Assembly (NCBI RefSeq): GCF_019083965.1
Contig: NZ_JAHRCY010000005.1
Span: forward strand, 124,001-188,000
DNA length: 64,000 nucleotides
Origin: Catellatospora tritici
Lineage (GTDB): Bacteria > Actinomycetota > Actinomycetes > Mycobacteriales > Micromonosporaceae
Direction: 5' to 3'
Shown piece after piece: positions 41,428-50,250 of the stretch (its first letter is position 1; each line of letters opens with the position of its first letter). Position numbers and translations under genes: made by a program. Under the pieces are notes generated by a model that saw only the letters and a program-made list of their open reading frames with translations, made no database searches and had not been told where the DNA came from.

Positions 41428-42174
41428 TCACCTGCCGAGCAGGCGCGGCACCGGCGCGTCCAGTGCCTCGAACCCGACGTTGCGCCAGGCCTCGAGCACC
41501 TGCCACGCCAGCACCGCCCCGACGAGGGTGACCACTGCGCATACCAGGAACAGTGGCCAGGCCACACCACCGGGGCGTCGCCGCAGCAACACGACCGTTG
41601 TCAGCACGGCCAGGCACAGGCCCAGCGCCGCGATCGCGTACTGCACCTGGTATTCCCGCCCGACCGTGAGCCACATGGGGTACGTCCACAGCAGGTGGGC
41701 GCTCTCCGCCGCGAGCGCACCGAACGCCACCCCGGCCGCGAGCGCGCCGGTGCGCCGCGATCCGCCGGCCACGAGGTGACCCAACCAGCCCATGACCGGA
41801 CCCACGACGGCGGCGACGGCCAGCCATACGACGGTGGCCCGGCCGATCGACATGATCCCGTACAGGTCTGCCGAGCTGCCATCCTCCAGCATCCCGCCCG
41901 CCCATCGGCGGGACACCAGCAGCACGAGCAGGTAGTAGCTGACCGTGGCCAGGGCGAGCGCGCCGGTGGCCGTGGCGACCGCTCGTAGGGCATCGTGCGA
42001 CAGGTAGCCGCACACCAGCGCGGCCGCACCCCATACGAACGTGGTGCTGAACAGCATCTCGGCGAAGCGGTCACCGGGCTGCGGGATCTCGTCGACTCCG
42101 AACGCGACAAGGCCGAGCGCGAGCCCGGTCGCACCGGCCAACCACCACCATGGGCGCCCCGTAAGCAGCTGCAC
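41428..42174 (-). CDS. DUF6518-like polytopic membrane protein
   Basis: About 248 aa from a GTG at 42174; a TTG at 42216 is an alternative, and no ribosome site decides. Seven or so hydrophobic segments, for example W-W-W-L-A-G-A-T-G-L-A-L-G-L-V and L-A-L-A-T-V-S-Y-Y-L-L-V-L-L-V. Resembles an actinobacterial membrane family of unknown function (DUF6518, from memory). Starts close to the left repeat module. Confidence 0.6.
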   Translation of the reverse strand: MQLLTGRPWWWLAGATGLALGLVAFGVDEIPQPGDRFAEMLFSTTFVWGAAALVCGYLSHDALRAVATATGALALATVSYYLLVLLVSRRWAGGMLEDGSSADLYGIMSIGRATVVWLAVAAVVGPVMGWLGHLVAGGSRRTGALAAGVAFGALAAESAHLLWTYPMWLTVGREYQVQYAIAALGLCLAVLTTVVLLRRRPGGVAWPLFLVCAVVTLVGAVLAWQVLEAWRNVGFEALDAPVPRLLGR

Positions 42175-42229
42175 CCAGAGAGTGTGTCGGGCCGGATGCT
42201 TCCTGCCAAGGCTCAAGATGATCCCAGAT

Positions 42230-42310
42230 TCCTAGGATGCGATACAGGGAGTGGCGTTTCGGGGCCCTCGCAGATCAACCCATGTTCGGACGCCCTTCGG
42301 GCGACGACAT
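42230..42310. repeat. repeat module, left copy (81 bp)
   Basis: Begins TCCTAGGATGC and ends with a 23-bp block, GGACGCCCTTCGGG then CGACGACAT, that is identical at 42675. The block forms a CGCCC-TTCG-GGCG hairpin, a UUCG-capped stem in plus-strand RNA. On the minus strand it opens an 11-codon frame M-S-S-P-E-G-R-P-N-M-G-stop. The interior is diverged from the right copy. Confidence 0.75.
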
Positions 42311-42384
42311 GCCAAAAGACGTCCTGCCGAAAGGTCCCGAATGCGCTCGCCACCACCGGGCTGGCCGCCCTGAGCTCCTTCGGC

Positions 42385-42573
42385 ATGAGCCGGAGGCGAT
42401 ACGTGGCCCGGGGAGTGCCCGGCGGCTACCGCATCTGGGACAACAGGGCGCGCCGTTGGTGGGGCGAACTCTACGAATTGTGTCCCGATCGACTGCTCGA
42501 CGAACTCAACCGCGCCGCCGACCACAGCCGGATCACGGCCCTGCTCAGGTTCTACCGCGCGCAGAAACGCTGA
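42385..42573 (+). CDS. small basic hypothetical protein bracketed by repeats
   Basis: 62 aa, rich in Arg and Trp: R-R-R-Y-V-A-R-G-V-P-G-G-Y-R-I-W-D-N and R-R-W-W-G-E-L-Y-E-L-C-P, then D-H-S-R-I-T-A-L-L. It looks like a folded small protein rather than noise and similar ones occur in actinomycetes, but no function is known. The ATG lacks a clear ribosome site. It lies exactly between two direct repeat modules (75 bp from the left, 38 bp from the right). Confidence 0.5.
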   Translation: MSRRRYVARGVPGGYRIWDNRARRWWGELYELCPDRLLDELNRAADHSRITALLRFYRAQKR

Positions 42574-42611
42574 CGCGCGATCCCGCCGCTGGGCACAACC
42601 CCGTTCGACAA

Positions 42612-42697
42612 TCCTAGGATGCCGTAGGGGTTGTGACGGTCCAGGGGAGCGGCCCAAACATCTAAACCAGATGAGGACGCCCTTCGGGCGACGACAT
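42612..42697. repeat. repeat module, right copy (86 bp)
   Basis: Same orientation and end blocks as the left copy: TCCTAGGATGCCGTAGG at its start (shared exactly with 15234) and the identical 23-bp hairpin block at 42675-42697. The minus strand opens M-S-S-P-E-G-R-P-H-L-V-stop. The region from 42574 to 42867 otherwise holds no gene. Confidence 0.8.
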
Positions 42698-42867
42698 ATC
42701 AGGGGGGCCGGACGGCCCGCCGAACTCCGCCGCACACCGCCGGAAGTGCCGATCAGGCGGCGTTGAACAGGCTCTGCGGCTGGAACGCGGGCCGGTGGCC
42801 GACAAGACGACCACGGTTGACGATCAACGTGGCGCGGAGCCGCCGCGGGTGCGGAGCCGAGTTCGGC

Positions 42868-44976
42868 TCACTGCTCGCGGCGGGCGACGACGTCTTCCAG
42901 GCCCGACAGTTGTGGGCGCAGTTTGCGGCGGTCGGTGGCGCGGACCTGGACGCGGCCGCGGCCGTACGCGTCGCGGCGGCCCCAGCGGCCGGGCACGTCG
43001 AGCAGTGCCAGGTGGCCGATGCCGATGGGCAGGGCGGGGTCGACGACGAGGTGGTTGCCGACGGCCTGCAGGCCGAGCATCGTGCCGAGCAGCAGCAGCG
43101 GCGTGCCGGTGGACCAGGCCTGCGGGCTGCACGCGGTCGGGTACGGCACGGGGTATTTGGTGACGTCGCGGGGGTAGCCGCAGAACGCTTCGGGCAGGCG
43201 TCCGTCGAAGTATTCGGCGGCGTCGAGCATTCCGGCGGCCAGGCGGGCGGCTTCGTTCCGGTAGCCGTACCGGCGCAGGCCCCAGGCGATGAACGAGTTG
43301 TCGAAGGGCCAGACGGTGCCGACGTGGTAGCCGACGGGGTTGTAGCGTTCCTCGCCCTCGGCCAGGGTGCGGATGCCCCAGCCGGAGTACAGGCGGGGCC
43401 CCATGAGGTGGCCGACGACGGCCTTTGCGCGGCCGCGGTCGACGATGCCGCTCCACAGCAGGTGGCCGATGTTGGACGACAGGGTGTCGACCTTGGTGCC
43501 GTCGGCGTCGAGGGCGAGGGCGTAGTACTGGCCGTCTTCGATCCAGAAGTCGCGGTTGAAGCGTTGTTTGAGGTCGGCGGCCTCCTGTTCGAGCCGGTCG
43601 GCCAGGGCCGGGTCCTTCCAGACGGTGCGGGCCAGGCGAGCGGTGCGGATCTTGGCGTCGTAGGCGTAGCCCTGTAGTTCGCAGGTGGCGCGGGGGAAGC
43701 CGGGTAGGCGGCCGTCGTGGTAGGAGATGGAGTCCCAGGAGTCTTTCCAGCACTGGTTCTCCAGGCCGGTTTCGGGGTTGCGGCGTTCGTACCAGATGTA
43801 GCCGGTGCCGGTGAGGTCGGCGTATTCGTCGATCCAGTTGAGGGCGGCGCGGGCTTCGTATTCGAGCTGTCGGACCAGTGCGGTGTCGCCGGTCCAGCGT
43901 TCGTACTCGTCGAGCAGGATGAGGAACAGCGGGGTGGAGTCGGCCGAGCCGTAGTAGGGCGAGTGGGGGCGTTCCTCGAAGGCGGTGAGTTCGCCGTACC
44001 GCATCTCGTGCAGGATCTTGCCGGGGTCCTCGTCGCGGAAGTCGTCGAGGCGGCTGCCTTGGCGGGCGCCGAGTTCGAGCAGGGTGGTGGCGGCCAGGGA
44101 CGGTACGAACGGCAGGGCCTGCAGGCTGGTGAGGATGCTGTCGCGGCCGAACATGGTCATGAACCAGGGCAGGCCGGCGGCGGGTAGGCAGCGTACGCCG
44201 GAGGTCATGGGGGCGAAGCGCAGTGCGGCGAGGTCGATGAGGCTGCGCCGGTAGGTGTGTTTGAGCGGTTCCCAGTCGCATTCGAGTTTGGGGGCGTCCT
44301 CCATCCAGGCGGCGAGGTCGTCTTCCATGCCGCGGCGGGAGTGGGCCTGTTGGCTGCTGGAGACGACGCGCTGGTGTTCGGCCCAGCCCCACATGCTGTG
44401 GGAGACCTGGATCTCGGTGGTCCACATGCCGTGTGGGTCGAGGTGGACGGTGTAGGTGAGGCCCTGGTCGTCGAGGTCGGCGCCGTCGGTGACGATGACG
44501 GTCTCGCGGCGGAAGGTTTCGCGTTCGTAGCCGAGCAGTAGCTGGTTGTCGGTGATACGGGTGTAGTACTTGCCTTTCTTCTTGAGGTGGTCCTTGACTT
44601 CGAACAGGTCGGCGAAGTCGGATCCGGCGTCGATGCGTACGGTGAGGTCGGCGGCTTGTCCGGCGTGGTTGAGGATGGTGAGGGTTTCGCGTAGGCCGTC
44701 GACGACGGCGCGTTGGCGGATGACGGACAGGGTGGCGTCGACGTAGACGGTGCCGGTGGCGGGGACGAGGAAGAACCGGCTTTCGAAGTAGTGCAGGTCG
44801 TCGGTTGACAGCGGGGTGAGGCGTCGGCCGTTGACGGTGAGGATCCACCGGGACAGGAAGCGGGTGTCCCAGGAGAACAGGCCGGTGGGTTCGTCTGGGT
44901 GGGCTTCGATGTCGCCGCGGGTGTCGCTGACGACGAAGGTGTTGCCGTCGAGGGTGCGTACGCTGCCGATGCTCAT
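42868..44976 (-). CDS. glycogen-debranching-type amylo-alpha-1,6-glucosidase family protein
   Basis: 702 aa. An N-terminal beta-sandwich domain of the glycogen-debranching N-terminal family (E-P-T-G-L-F-S-W-D-T-R-F-L-S-R-W, residues about 28-44) is followed by an (alpha/alpha)6 GH63/GH133-like barrel. The barrel has W-F-M-T-M-F-G-R-D-S-I-L-T, G-Y-I-W-Y-E-R-R-N-P-E-T-G-L-E-N-Q-C-W-K-D-S-W-D-S and G-T-V-W-P-F-D-N-S-F-I-A-W-G. The R-D and W-K-D-S-W-D acids fit catalytic residues. It is likely cytoplasmic and acts on alpha-glucans or a related glycoside. Start codon overlaps the SCP2 gene stop (ATGA). Confidence 0.88.
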   Translation of the reverse strand: MSIGSVRTLDGNTFVVSDTRGDIEAHPDEPTGLFSWDTRFLSRWILTVNGRRLTPLSTDDLHYFESRFFLVPATGTVYVDATLSVIRQRAVVDGLRETLTILNHAGQAADLTVRIDAGSDFADLFEVKDHLKKKGKYYTRITDNQLLLGYERETFRRETVIVTDGADLDDQGLTYTVHLDPHGMWTTEIQVSHSMWGWAEHQRVVSSSQQAHSRRGMEDDLAAWMEDAPKLECDWEPLKHTYRRSLIDLAALRFAPMTSGVRCLPAAGLPWFMTMFGRDSILTSLQALPFVPSLAATTLLELGARQGSRLDDFRDEDPGKILHEMRYGELTAFEERPHSPYYGSADSTPLFLILLDEYERWTGDTALVRQLEYEARAALNWIDEYADLTGTGYIWYERRNPETGLENQCWKDSWDSISYHDGRLPGFPRATCELQGYAYDAKIRTARLARTVWKDPALADRLEQEAADLKQRFNRDFWIEDGQYYALALDADGTKVDTLSSNIGHLLWSGIVDRGRAKAVVGHLMGPRLYSGWGIRTLAEGEERYNPVGYHVGTVWPFDNSFIAWGLRRYGYRNEAARLAAGMLDAAEYFDGRLPEAFCGYPRDVTKYPVPYPTACSPQAWSTGTPLLLLGTMLGLQAVGNHLVVDPALPIGIGHLALLDVPGRWGRRDAYGRGRVQVRATDRRKLRPQLSGLEDVVARREQ

Positions 44977-45347
44977 CGGGTTTCCCTCCGGCTGCCGGTG
45001 TTGGCGGGTGGCTGTTTGTCGGGGCGGCCGGGGAACAGCCGTTGCAGCATGACGACGAGGTGGAGTTCGCCTTCGACTTCGACCTGGCCGCGCAGGGTGG
45101 CGGCCATGGTGTTGACGCGTCCGGTGACGATGCCGTCGAACAGGGTCCGTTCGACGCGCACGACGCAGTCGGCGGTGTCGCTGCCGCGGGTGACCTGGAC
45201 GTGGCCGTTGTCGATGCGGGTGTGCCAGTGTTCGGTGCGGCCGGTGCTGGTGAGGTCGAAGCGGATGGTGCCGGTGGTGGTCTCCAGCAGCGGGTGGCGG
45301 CCATGGGCGACCAGTTCGGTGAAGAACTGTTCGGTGGGGTCGGTCAT
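44973..45347 (-). CDS. SCP2 sterol-transfer-like domain protein
   Basis: 124 aa. T-G-T-I-R-F-D-L, H-T-R-I-D-N-G-H-V-Q-V-T-R-G-S-D-T-A-D-C-V-V-R, R-V-N-T-M-A-A-T-L-R-G-Q-V-E-V-E-G-E is the SCP2 lipid-binding fold. Its stop overlaps the start of the debranching-type gene by four bases, so the pair is co-translated; the functional link is unclear. The 289 bp upstream to surE shows no convincing gene. Confidence 0.85.
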   Translation of the reverse strand: MTDPTEQFFTELVAHGRHPLLETTTGTIRFDLTSTGRTEHWHTRIDNGHVQVTRGSDTADCVVRVERTLFDGIVTGRVNTMAATLRGQVEVEGELHLVVMLQRLFPGRPDKQPPANTGSRRETR

Positions 45348-45636
45348 GTGCGGTTCCCCCCTGCGGCGCGGGGCTGGTTGTTTCTCATCCTCCCAATGTC
45401 GGGGTGGCGGGGGGCGGAATCCGGCTTTTGTGGCGGGCGGGTGGGTGGGCGCGCGACGATGGTGCTGTGCTGTGGGTGCCGCTGACCGCCGTGGTTGTGT
45501 TGGCGGTCGTGCCGGGCGCGGGGGTGCCGACTCCGGCGCCGAGTCCGTTGCCTTCGCCGGTGCGCCCGGCGGCGCGGCCGTGGCCGCCGCCGCGTCCCGG
45601 GGACGTGGCGGACGAGGGGTCTCTGGCGGCTCGGGT

Positions 45637-46416
45637 TCAGCTGGCGGTGGCGAGCAGGTGTGCCAGTCCGGGTAGTTGGACGGGTGCTTCGCCCAGTGGC
45701 TGGATGGGTGTGACGGTGGCGTAGCCGTCGGCGAGCAGGGCCATGTCGGTGCCAGGTTCGAGGCGTGCGCCGGTGTCTTCGAGGGCGGTGCGGACGTAGC
45801 CGCTGCCGCGTTCGGCGATGCGCATCTGGACTTGGCCGAAGCGGCCGAAGCGGGCGCGGCAGAGGCCGTTGATGTCGCTGGTGGGGCGGTCGGGGACGTT
45901 GAGGTTGAGGATGGTGCTGTCGGGTAGGTCGTCGAGGATGGGGACGAGGGCGAGGGCGAGTCGGGCGGCGGTGTCCCAGTGGCGGGTGGTGTCGTCGCCG
46001 TCGGTGATGTCGAGGGATATGGCCAGGCCGCGGCAGCCGTTGGCGGCGGCGGTGAGGGCGGCGCCGACGGTGCCGGAGTGTAGGACGGCGTGTCCGGCGT
46101 TGGCGCCGCGGTTGATGCCGGACAGGACGATCTGTGGGGGGTCGCCGAAGGCGCCGTTGCCGGCGAGTAGGGCAGCGAGTGCGGGTGTGCCGGTGACGGC
46201 GTAGGCGGGGATGCCGGGTAGGCCGGGCAGGACGCGTTCTTCGATGATGACGCGGCCGTCTTGGGCGACAGCGCTCATGGCGGCGCTGGCGCCGCTGGAG
46301 TCGCGGGCGGGGGCGGCGATGATGACGTCGAGTCCGTGGTCGGCGGCGGTGGCGGCGAGTTGGTGTAGGCCGGGGGCGTCGATGCCGTCGTCGTTGGTGA
46401 TCAGTGTCCGCTTCAT
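45637..46416 (-). CDS. surE: SurE-like 5'-nucleotidase
   Basis: 259 aa. Metal motif L-I-T-N-D-D-G-I-D-A-P-G at the N-terminus and S-G-I-N-R-G-A-N-A-G-H-A-V-L-H-S-G-T-V-G-A-A near 98-120 define the SurE family of nucleoside monophosphate or polyphosphate phosphatases, associated with stationary-phase survival. ATG overlaps the PfkB stop by four bases. Last gene of the run otsB-like, SDR, PfkB, surE. Confidence 0.9.
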   Translation of the reverse strand: MKRTLITNDDGIDAPGLHQLAATAADHGLDVIIAAPARDSSGASAAMSAVAQDGRVIIEERVLPGLPGIPAYAVTGTPALAALLAGNGAFGDPPQIVLSGINRGANAGHAVLHSGTVGAALTAAANGCRGLAISLDITDGDDTTRHWDTAARLALALVPILDDLPDSTILNLNVPDRPTSDINGLCRARFGRFGQVQMRIAERGSGYVRTALEDTGARLEPGTDMALLADGYATVTPIQPLGEAPVQLPGLAHLLATAS

Positions 46417-47411
46417 GCTTTTTTGACCTTTCCGGCGAGTTCCTGTGGGGTGGTGCGGCCGCTGTCGGGGTGGTGTCCGGTGGCGGGTTCGTCGGGCAGG
46501 TCTCTGAGCTGGACGGTGTCGAGGAAGCGGTTGATGGCGTCGGCGCGGCCGGTGCCCAGGCCGTGGCGGGTGACGTTGAGGGCGCCTGCGGCGGCGCCGG
46601 TGCGTACGGCGGTGCGCATGTCGCCGCCCTGGGCCAGGACGGCGGCCAGGCCCGCGGTCATGGAGTCGCCGGCGCCGCGGTGGTCGGCGGGTTCGAGTCG
46701 GGGGAGCCTGACTTCGAGCAGGTGGTGGTCGAGCAGGGTGAGGGCGGGTAGGTCGGCGCGGCTGAGCACGATCGCGGCGGCGCCTTCGGCCTGCAGTTGC
46801 CGCATGGCGGCCAGTAGGGCGGGGGTGCTGTCGTCGGCGGCACGGCCGTCGTGCAGGAGTTCCTCGTGGGAGACCTTGAGCACGTCCAGGCCGCCGGCCA
46901 GGGCGGCGTCGAGGTAGTCGCCGGACAGGTCGGCGATGACGAGGGCACCGTTGCGGCGCAGGTCGATGGCCAGGCGCCGGTAGGTGTCGGGGGGTAGCAC
47001 GCGGGGGTCGGCGACGCCGGCCAGGACGCATACGCGGGCGCGTAGGCCTTCGGCGAGCGCGAGTCCGTAGAGCTCGTCCTGTTCGTGGCGGGTGAGGGTG
47101 TGGCCGGGGGCTTGGGCGAGTTCGTTGCGTTGTCCGTCGCGTCGGTCGTGGACGTAGGCACCGTTGCCGCCGGTGGTGTCGGTGGCGGCGAGTTCGAGGC
47201 CTTCGGCGGTGATGAGGGTGCGTACGACGTGTCCGGTCTCGTCGCCGAAGGCGGAGACGAGCCGGACGGGCACGCCGAGGGAGCGGATCATGCGGGCGAC
47301 CCAGACGCCTTGGCCGCCTGCGTGGAGGTGGATCTCGTCGTCGTCGCCGGTTTTCTCGATGGTGACGGTGAGCTGCGGCGATGGGGCGAACACCATGACA
47401 CTGTCGGGCAT
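46413..47411 (-). CDS. PfkB-family sugar kinase (1-phosphofructokinase-like)
   Basis: 332 aa from ATG at 47411. Ribokinase fold: H-L-H-A-G-G-Q-G-V-W-V-A-R-M (near 28) and the catalytic loop H-R-G-A-G-D-S-M-T-A-G-L-A (near 247, Asp base). The start P-S-P-Q-L-T-V-T-I-E is like LacC/FruK rather than ribokinase, so a phosphorylated sugar such as fructose 1-phosphate or tagatose 6-phosphate is a possible substrate. 29 bp after the SDR gene and translationally coupled to surE. Confidence 0.85.
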   Translation of the reverse strand: MPDSVMVFAPSPQLTVTIEKTGDDDEIHLHAGGQGVWVARMIRSLGVPVRLVSAFGDETGHVVRTLITAEGLELAATDTTGGNGAYVHDRRDGQRNELAQAPGHTLTRHEQDELYGLALAEGLRARVCVLAGVADPRVLPPDTYRRLAIDLRRNGALVIADLSGDYLDAALAGGLDVLKVSHEELLHDGRAADDSTPALLAAMRQLQAEGAAAIVLSRADLPALTLLDHHLLEVRLPRLEPADHRGAGDSMTAGLAAVLAQGGDMRTAVRTGAAAGALNVTRHGLGTGRADAINRFLDTVQLRDLPDEPATGHHPDSGRTTPQELAGKVKKA

Positions 47412-47440
47412 ACGGGTGTCGTACCCCGTTGCCGGGTGGA

Positions 47441-48250
47441 TCAACCCCGGGTGTGTGGGCTGCCGGTGGGCATGAGCGGTGGGGGCAGTTTGAGGTCGGG
47501 GGCGGGGCTGCCGTCGGGCATCAGCGATGGCGGCAGTGGCGGGTATTCGTAGCGCAGGGGTGGTTGGCCGGGGATGAGGGCCCAGGCGCCGCCGGTGGTG
47601 CCGGTGTCGATGACGTGGTCCATGGCGGTGGCGACGTCGTCGGGGGTGATGAGGGGGTAGCCCTGTTCGGCGAGGGTGGGTCGTAGGACGTTGAGCATGG
47701 GGGTGTCGACGAAGCCGGGGCACAGGGCGTTGATGGCGATGTCGCGGGGTTTGAGGGGGTTGGCCAGGGCGCGGACGAAGCCGAGGACGGCGGCTTTGGT
47801 GAGGGTGTAGAGGGGGTTGGCCTGGCTGGGGTCGATGGCGGCCAGGGTGGAGGTGACGATGATGTGGCCGCCGCGGACGGACAGGGCGGGTAGGGCGGCG
47901 TCGACGCCGAAGACGACGCCGTCGATGTTGACGGCGATGGCGCGGCGGTAGCGTTCGAGGTTGAGTGGTTCGGTGGCGCGTTGGCCGGTGGGGACGCCCG
48001 CGTGCAGGCACAGCAGGTCGAGGCGGCCGTGTCGGGCCAGGATGGTGTCGATGAGGGCGAGGTTGGCGTCGCGGTCGCTGACGTCGAGGCTGTGCGCGGT
48101 GCCGCCGACGGTGGCGGCGACCGCGGTGGCGGCGTCGAGGTCGATGTCGGCCAGGACGGGGTGGTAGCCGCGGGCGGCGAGGTGTCGTGCGTATGCGGCG
48201 CCGATGGCGCCGCCGCCTGCGGTGACGAGCGCGACGGGGGTGTCGGTCAT
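47441..48250 (-). CDS. short-chain dehydrogenase/reductase with Pro-rich tail
   Basis: 269 aa. Cofactor motif T-A-G-G-G-A-I-G (near 10), D-I-D-L-D (NAD preference), catalytic Ser in V-T-S-T-L-A and Y-T-L-T-K. In place of N-N-A-G it has L-H-A-G. The last 40 residues are a Pro-rich repeat (Y-P-P-L-P-P-S-L-M-P-D-G-S-P, P-P-P-L-M-P-T-G-S-P) not part of the SDR fold. Second gene of the otsB-like run, 21 bp after it. Confidence 0.83.
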   Translation of the reverse strand: MTDTPVALVTAGGGAIGAAYARHLAARGYHPVLADIDLDAATAVAATVGGTAHSLDVSDRDANLALIDTILARHGRLDLLCLHAGVPTGQRATEPLNLERYRRAIAVNIDGVVFGVDAALPALSVRGGHIIVTSTLAAIDPSQANPLYTLTKAAVLGFVRALANPLKPRDIAINALCPGFVDTPMLNVLRPTLAEQGYPLITPDDVATAMDHVIDTGTTGGAWALIPGQPPLRYEYPPLPPSLMPDGSPAPDLKLPPPLMPTGSPHTRG

Positions 48251-48271
48251 CGACGCATCATATGGTGTCGA

Positions 48272-49078
48272 TCATCGGGTGCGTACGGTGGAGATCGCGC
48301 GGGCGGCGAGCCGCAGCAGGGGTACGAGGTCTGCGGGGGTGTCCAGGACGAGGTCGACCCAGTCGGCGACCTGGTCGCCGGTTTCGGGGTTGTGGATGCC
48401 GACGCAGAATGCGGCGAAGTCGGGGTCGATGTGGGCGCGGCGGTCGAGGGCGTGTAGGGCGGGTAGGTCGCCGAGGTCGTCGCCGAAGTACCAGGCGCAG
48501 GTCAGGCCGGTGGTGGTGGTGGCGATGACGTCGCCTTTGTCGCGGCGGACGGGGGGTTTGAGTTCGACGACCATGCGTCCGGGTAGGGCGGTGAGGCCGT
48601 ATTCGACGGCTTTGGCCTGTCCCCACTGTTCGATGTGGTCGCGTAGGTGGGGTGCGGTGCGGTAGTGCAGGGCGACGGACAGGCGTTTGTGTTCGACGAG
48701 GATCTGGGGGTCGAGGTCGGCCATGGCCTGGCGGGCGACGGTGTCGATCGCGGGGATCCAGGGGATGACTTCGGGGTCGGTCCAGATGGTGCCGTGTTCG
48801 TCGGCTGATTCCATGCCGTAGAGGCCGTAGAGGCGTACGGGTAGGCCGCCGAAGTGGCGTTGCAGGAAGCCGACGGGGCGGCCGGAGACGATGGCGGTGG
48901 TGTGGATGAGGGGGGCGAGGTCGGCGATGGCTTCGACGGCGCCGGGGACCGGGGTGACGGCGGACGGGTCGGTCTGGATGGTCGACAGGGTGCCGTCGAA
49001 GTCGAAGAAGAAACCGCAGGTTTGGGCCCTTTCGGCAGCAATGTGTAGTGCGCCGGTAACCCTCTGCGACTCGATCAC
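48272..49078 (-). CDS. otsB: trehalose-6-phosphate phosphatase-like HAD protein
   Basis: 268 aa from GTG. HAD motif I F-F-D-F-D-G-T-L-S, motif II I-V-S-G-R-P, then the OtsB-type cap (Y-G-L-Y-G-M-E, E-H-K-R-L-S-V-A-L-H-Y-R) and F-G-D-D-L-G-D near the end. Trehalose-6-phosphate phosphatase makes the compatible solute trehalose. No otsA is in the window, so a related sugar phosphate remains possible. First gene of a four-gene minus-strand run. Confidence 0.85.
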   Translation of the reverse strand: MIESQRVTGALHIAAERAQTCGFFFDFDGTLSTIQTDPSAVTPVPGAVEAIADLAPLIHTTAIVSGRPVGFLQRHFGGLPVRLYGLYGMESADEHGTIWTDPEVIPWIPAIDTVARQAMADLDPQILVEHKRLSVALHYRTAPHLRDHIEQWGQAKAVEYGLTALPGRMVVELKPPVRRDKGDVIATTTTGLTCAWYFGDDLGDLPALHALDRRAHIDPDFAAFCVGIHNPETGDQVADWVDLVLDTPADLVPLLRLAARAISTVRTR

Positions 49079-49110
49079 TCGCCCACTGTAGGCCACCGCC
49101 GCCCTGAGGA

Positions 49111-50250
49111 TCACGTGAAGTGATCCATCATTCCTGTATCGATCCGGTGTACGGCATGGGCCTCGGTCACGTCCGGGGCCTGCCACCTGCCCAGCATCCG
49201 TTCCCACGCCGCCTGCGGCACCGCCGCGTCCCGGCCGCTGTTGCGGGCACGCACCACGGGCGGCGGCGCCTCCAGGGCCACGATCTCCACCCGCGCCCGG
49301 TATGACGCCGCCAGCCCGACGCACAGGTCCCGCTGCTGCCGCGACACGTTGGTCGCGTTCCACACGAACGGCTGCCCGGCGCGCAGCAGTTCCCGGGCCC
49401 GCGCGTACGCCGCGGCGACCACCGGACCCTGGTCGGCGGTCGGCGCCACCCCCAGCCGCCCACGCAGCTCGTCCAGGCTGACCACCGGCGCCCCCGGCCG
49501 GTTGGCGGCGAGCCACGTGTCCTTGCCGACCCCCGGCAGGCCCGACATCACCGTCACCACCGACCGGGTGTCGTCGAAGGCGGCGTAACCCGGGTCGCGG
49601 CCCGGGGTGCGGAAGTACATGAACCGCGCGTGGTCGGAGGCGAACGGCCACGCCGCGTCGAGCACCCCCAGTTCCGCGCAGTACTCCCGGAACAGCCCCA
49701 CCTGCTCCAGCAGCGCGTCGGCGTCGGCGCACACCCGGCCCCGCGCGTCGGCCTCGGCCAGCAGCGCCAGGTCGTCGTTGGCGGCCAGCAACGACACCCG
49801 CAGCACGATCCGCTCCAGGTCCGGACGGTCCATCGCCCGCAGCGGCACCTGATGGTGGGCCACCAGCGCCGCCACCTGCTCGCGCCAGCCCGGCGGCGCC
49901 CCCAGCTCCCACAGGATCCGTCGGGCCAGCAGGTCACCGCGACGCGCGTGCCCACGCGCGTGCACGTGCCCGTCCTCGACCCGGGTGCAGTCCGGTTTGG
50001 CGACGTCGTGCAGCAGCACCGCCGCGAACAGCCGCACCTGCCGCTCACGCGGACACGCCCGCCAGCCCGGCAGCCCGACCAGGGCCAGGACGGCCAGCCG
50101 GGTGTGCTCGGCGACGTCGCCTTCGGCGTGGTGCCGCGGGTCCTGGCCGACCCCGGCCATCGCGCGGACCCACGCGAACCGCTCGCAGATCGCGTCCCAG
50201 TCCAGGTCCCAGTCGGGCCCGGACGGGCACAGCCGGTCAAAGACCCGCAT
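49111..50250 (-). CDS. HD-Pnk: HD phosphohydrolase fused to P-loop polynucleotide kinase
   Basis: 379 aa. N-terminal HD domain (residues about 35-150): G-D-V-A-E-H-T-R, L-L-H-D-V-A-K-P-D and V-A-H-H-Q-V-P supply the His/Asp metal ligands. C-terminal kinase with P-loop M-S-G-L-P-G-V-G-K-D-T near 235 and N-A-T-N-V-S-R near 300. This is the architecture of bacterial HD-Pnk end-healing enzymes (described from Runella), which remove 2',3'-cyclic phosphates and phosphorylate 5'-OH ends. Its start overlaps the RNA ligase end by 14 bp. Confidence 0.85.
   Translation of the reverse strand: MRVFDRLCPSGPDWDLDWDAICERFAWVRAMAGVGQDPRHHAEGDVAEHTRLAVLALVGLPGWRACPRERQVRLFAAVLLHDVAKPDCTRVEDGHVHARGHARRGDLLARRILWELGAPPGWREQVAALVAHHQVPLRAMDRPDLERIVLRVSLLAANDDLALLAEADARGRVCADADALLEQVGLFREYCAELGVLDAAWPFASDHARFMYFRTPGRDPGYAAFDDTRSVVTVMSGLPGVGKDTWLAANRPGAPVVSLDELRGRLGVAPTADQGPVVAAAYARARELLRAGQPFVWNATNVSRQQRDLCVGLAASYRARVEIVALEAPPPVVRARNSGRDAAVPQAAWERMLGRWQAPDVTEAHAVHRIDTGMMDHFT

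Noticed and set aside
42288..42310. UUCG hairpin block as a simple transcription terminator
   Set aside because: The stem is short (5 bp), has no T-tract, and conservation extends past the hairpin on both sides and across a distant partner block, which a terminator would not need.
45467..45724. Small plus-strand frame starting V-L-W-V-P-L-T-A-V-V-V with a Pro-rich region
   Set aside because: Begins like a signal peptide but overlaps the surE 3' end by about 90 bp, with no ribosome site and no recognisable domain.
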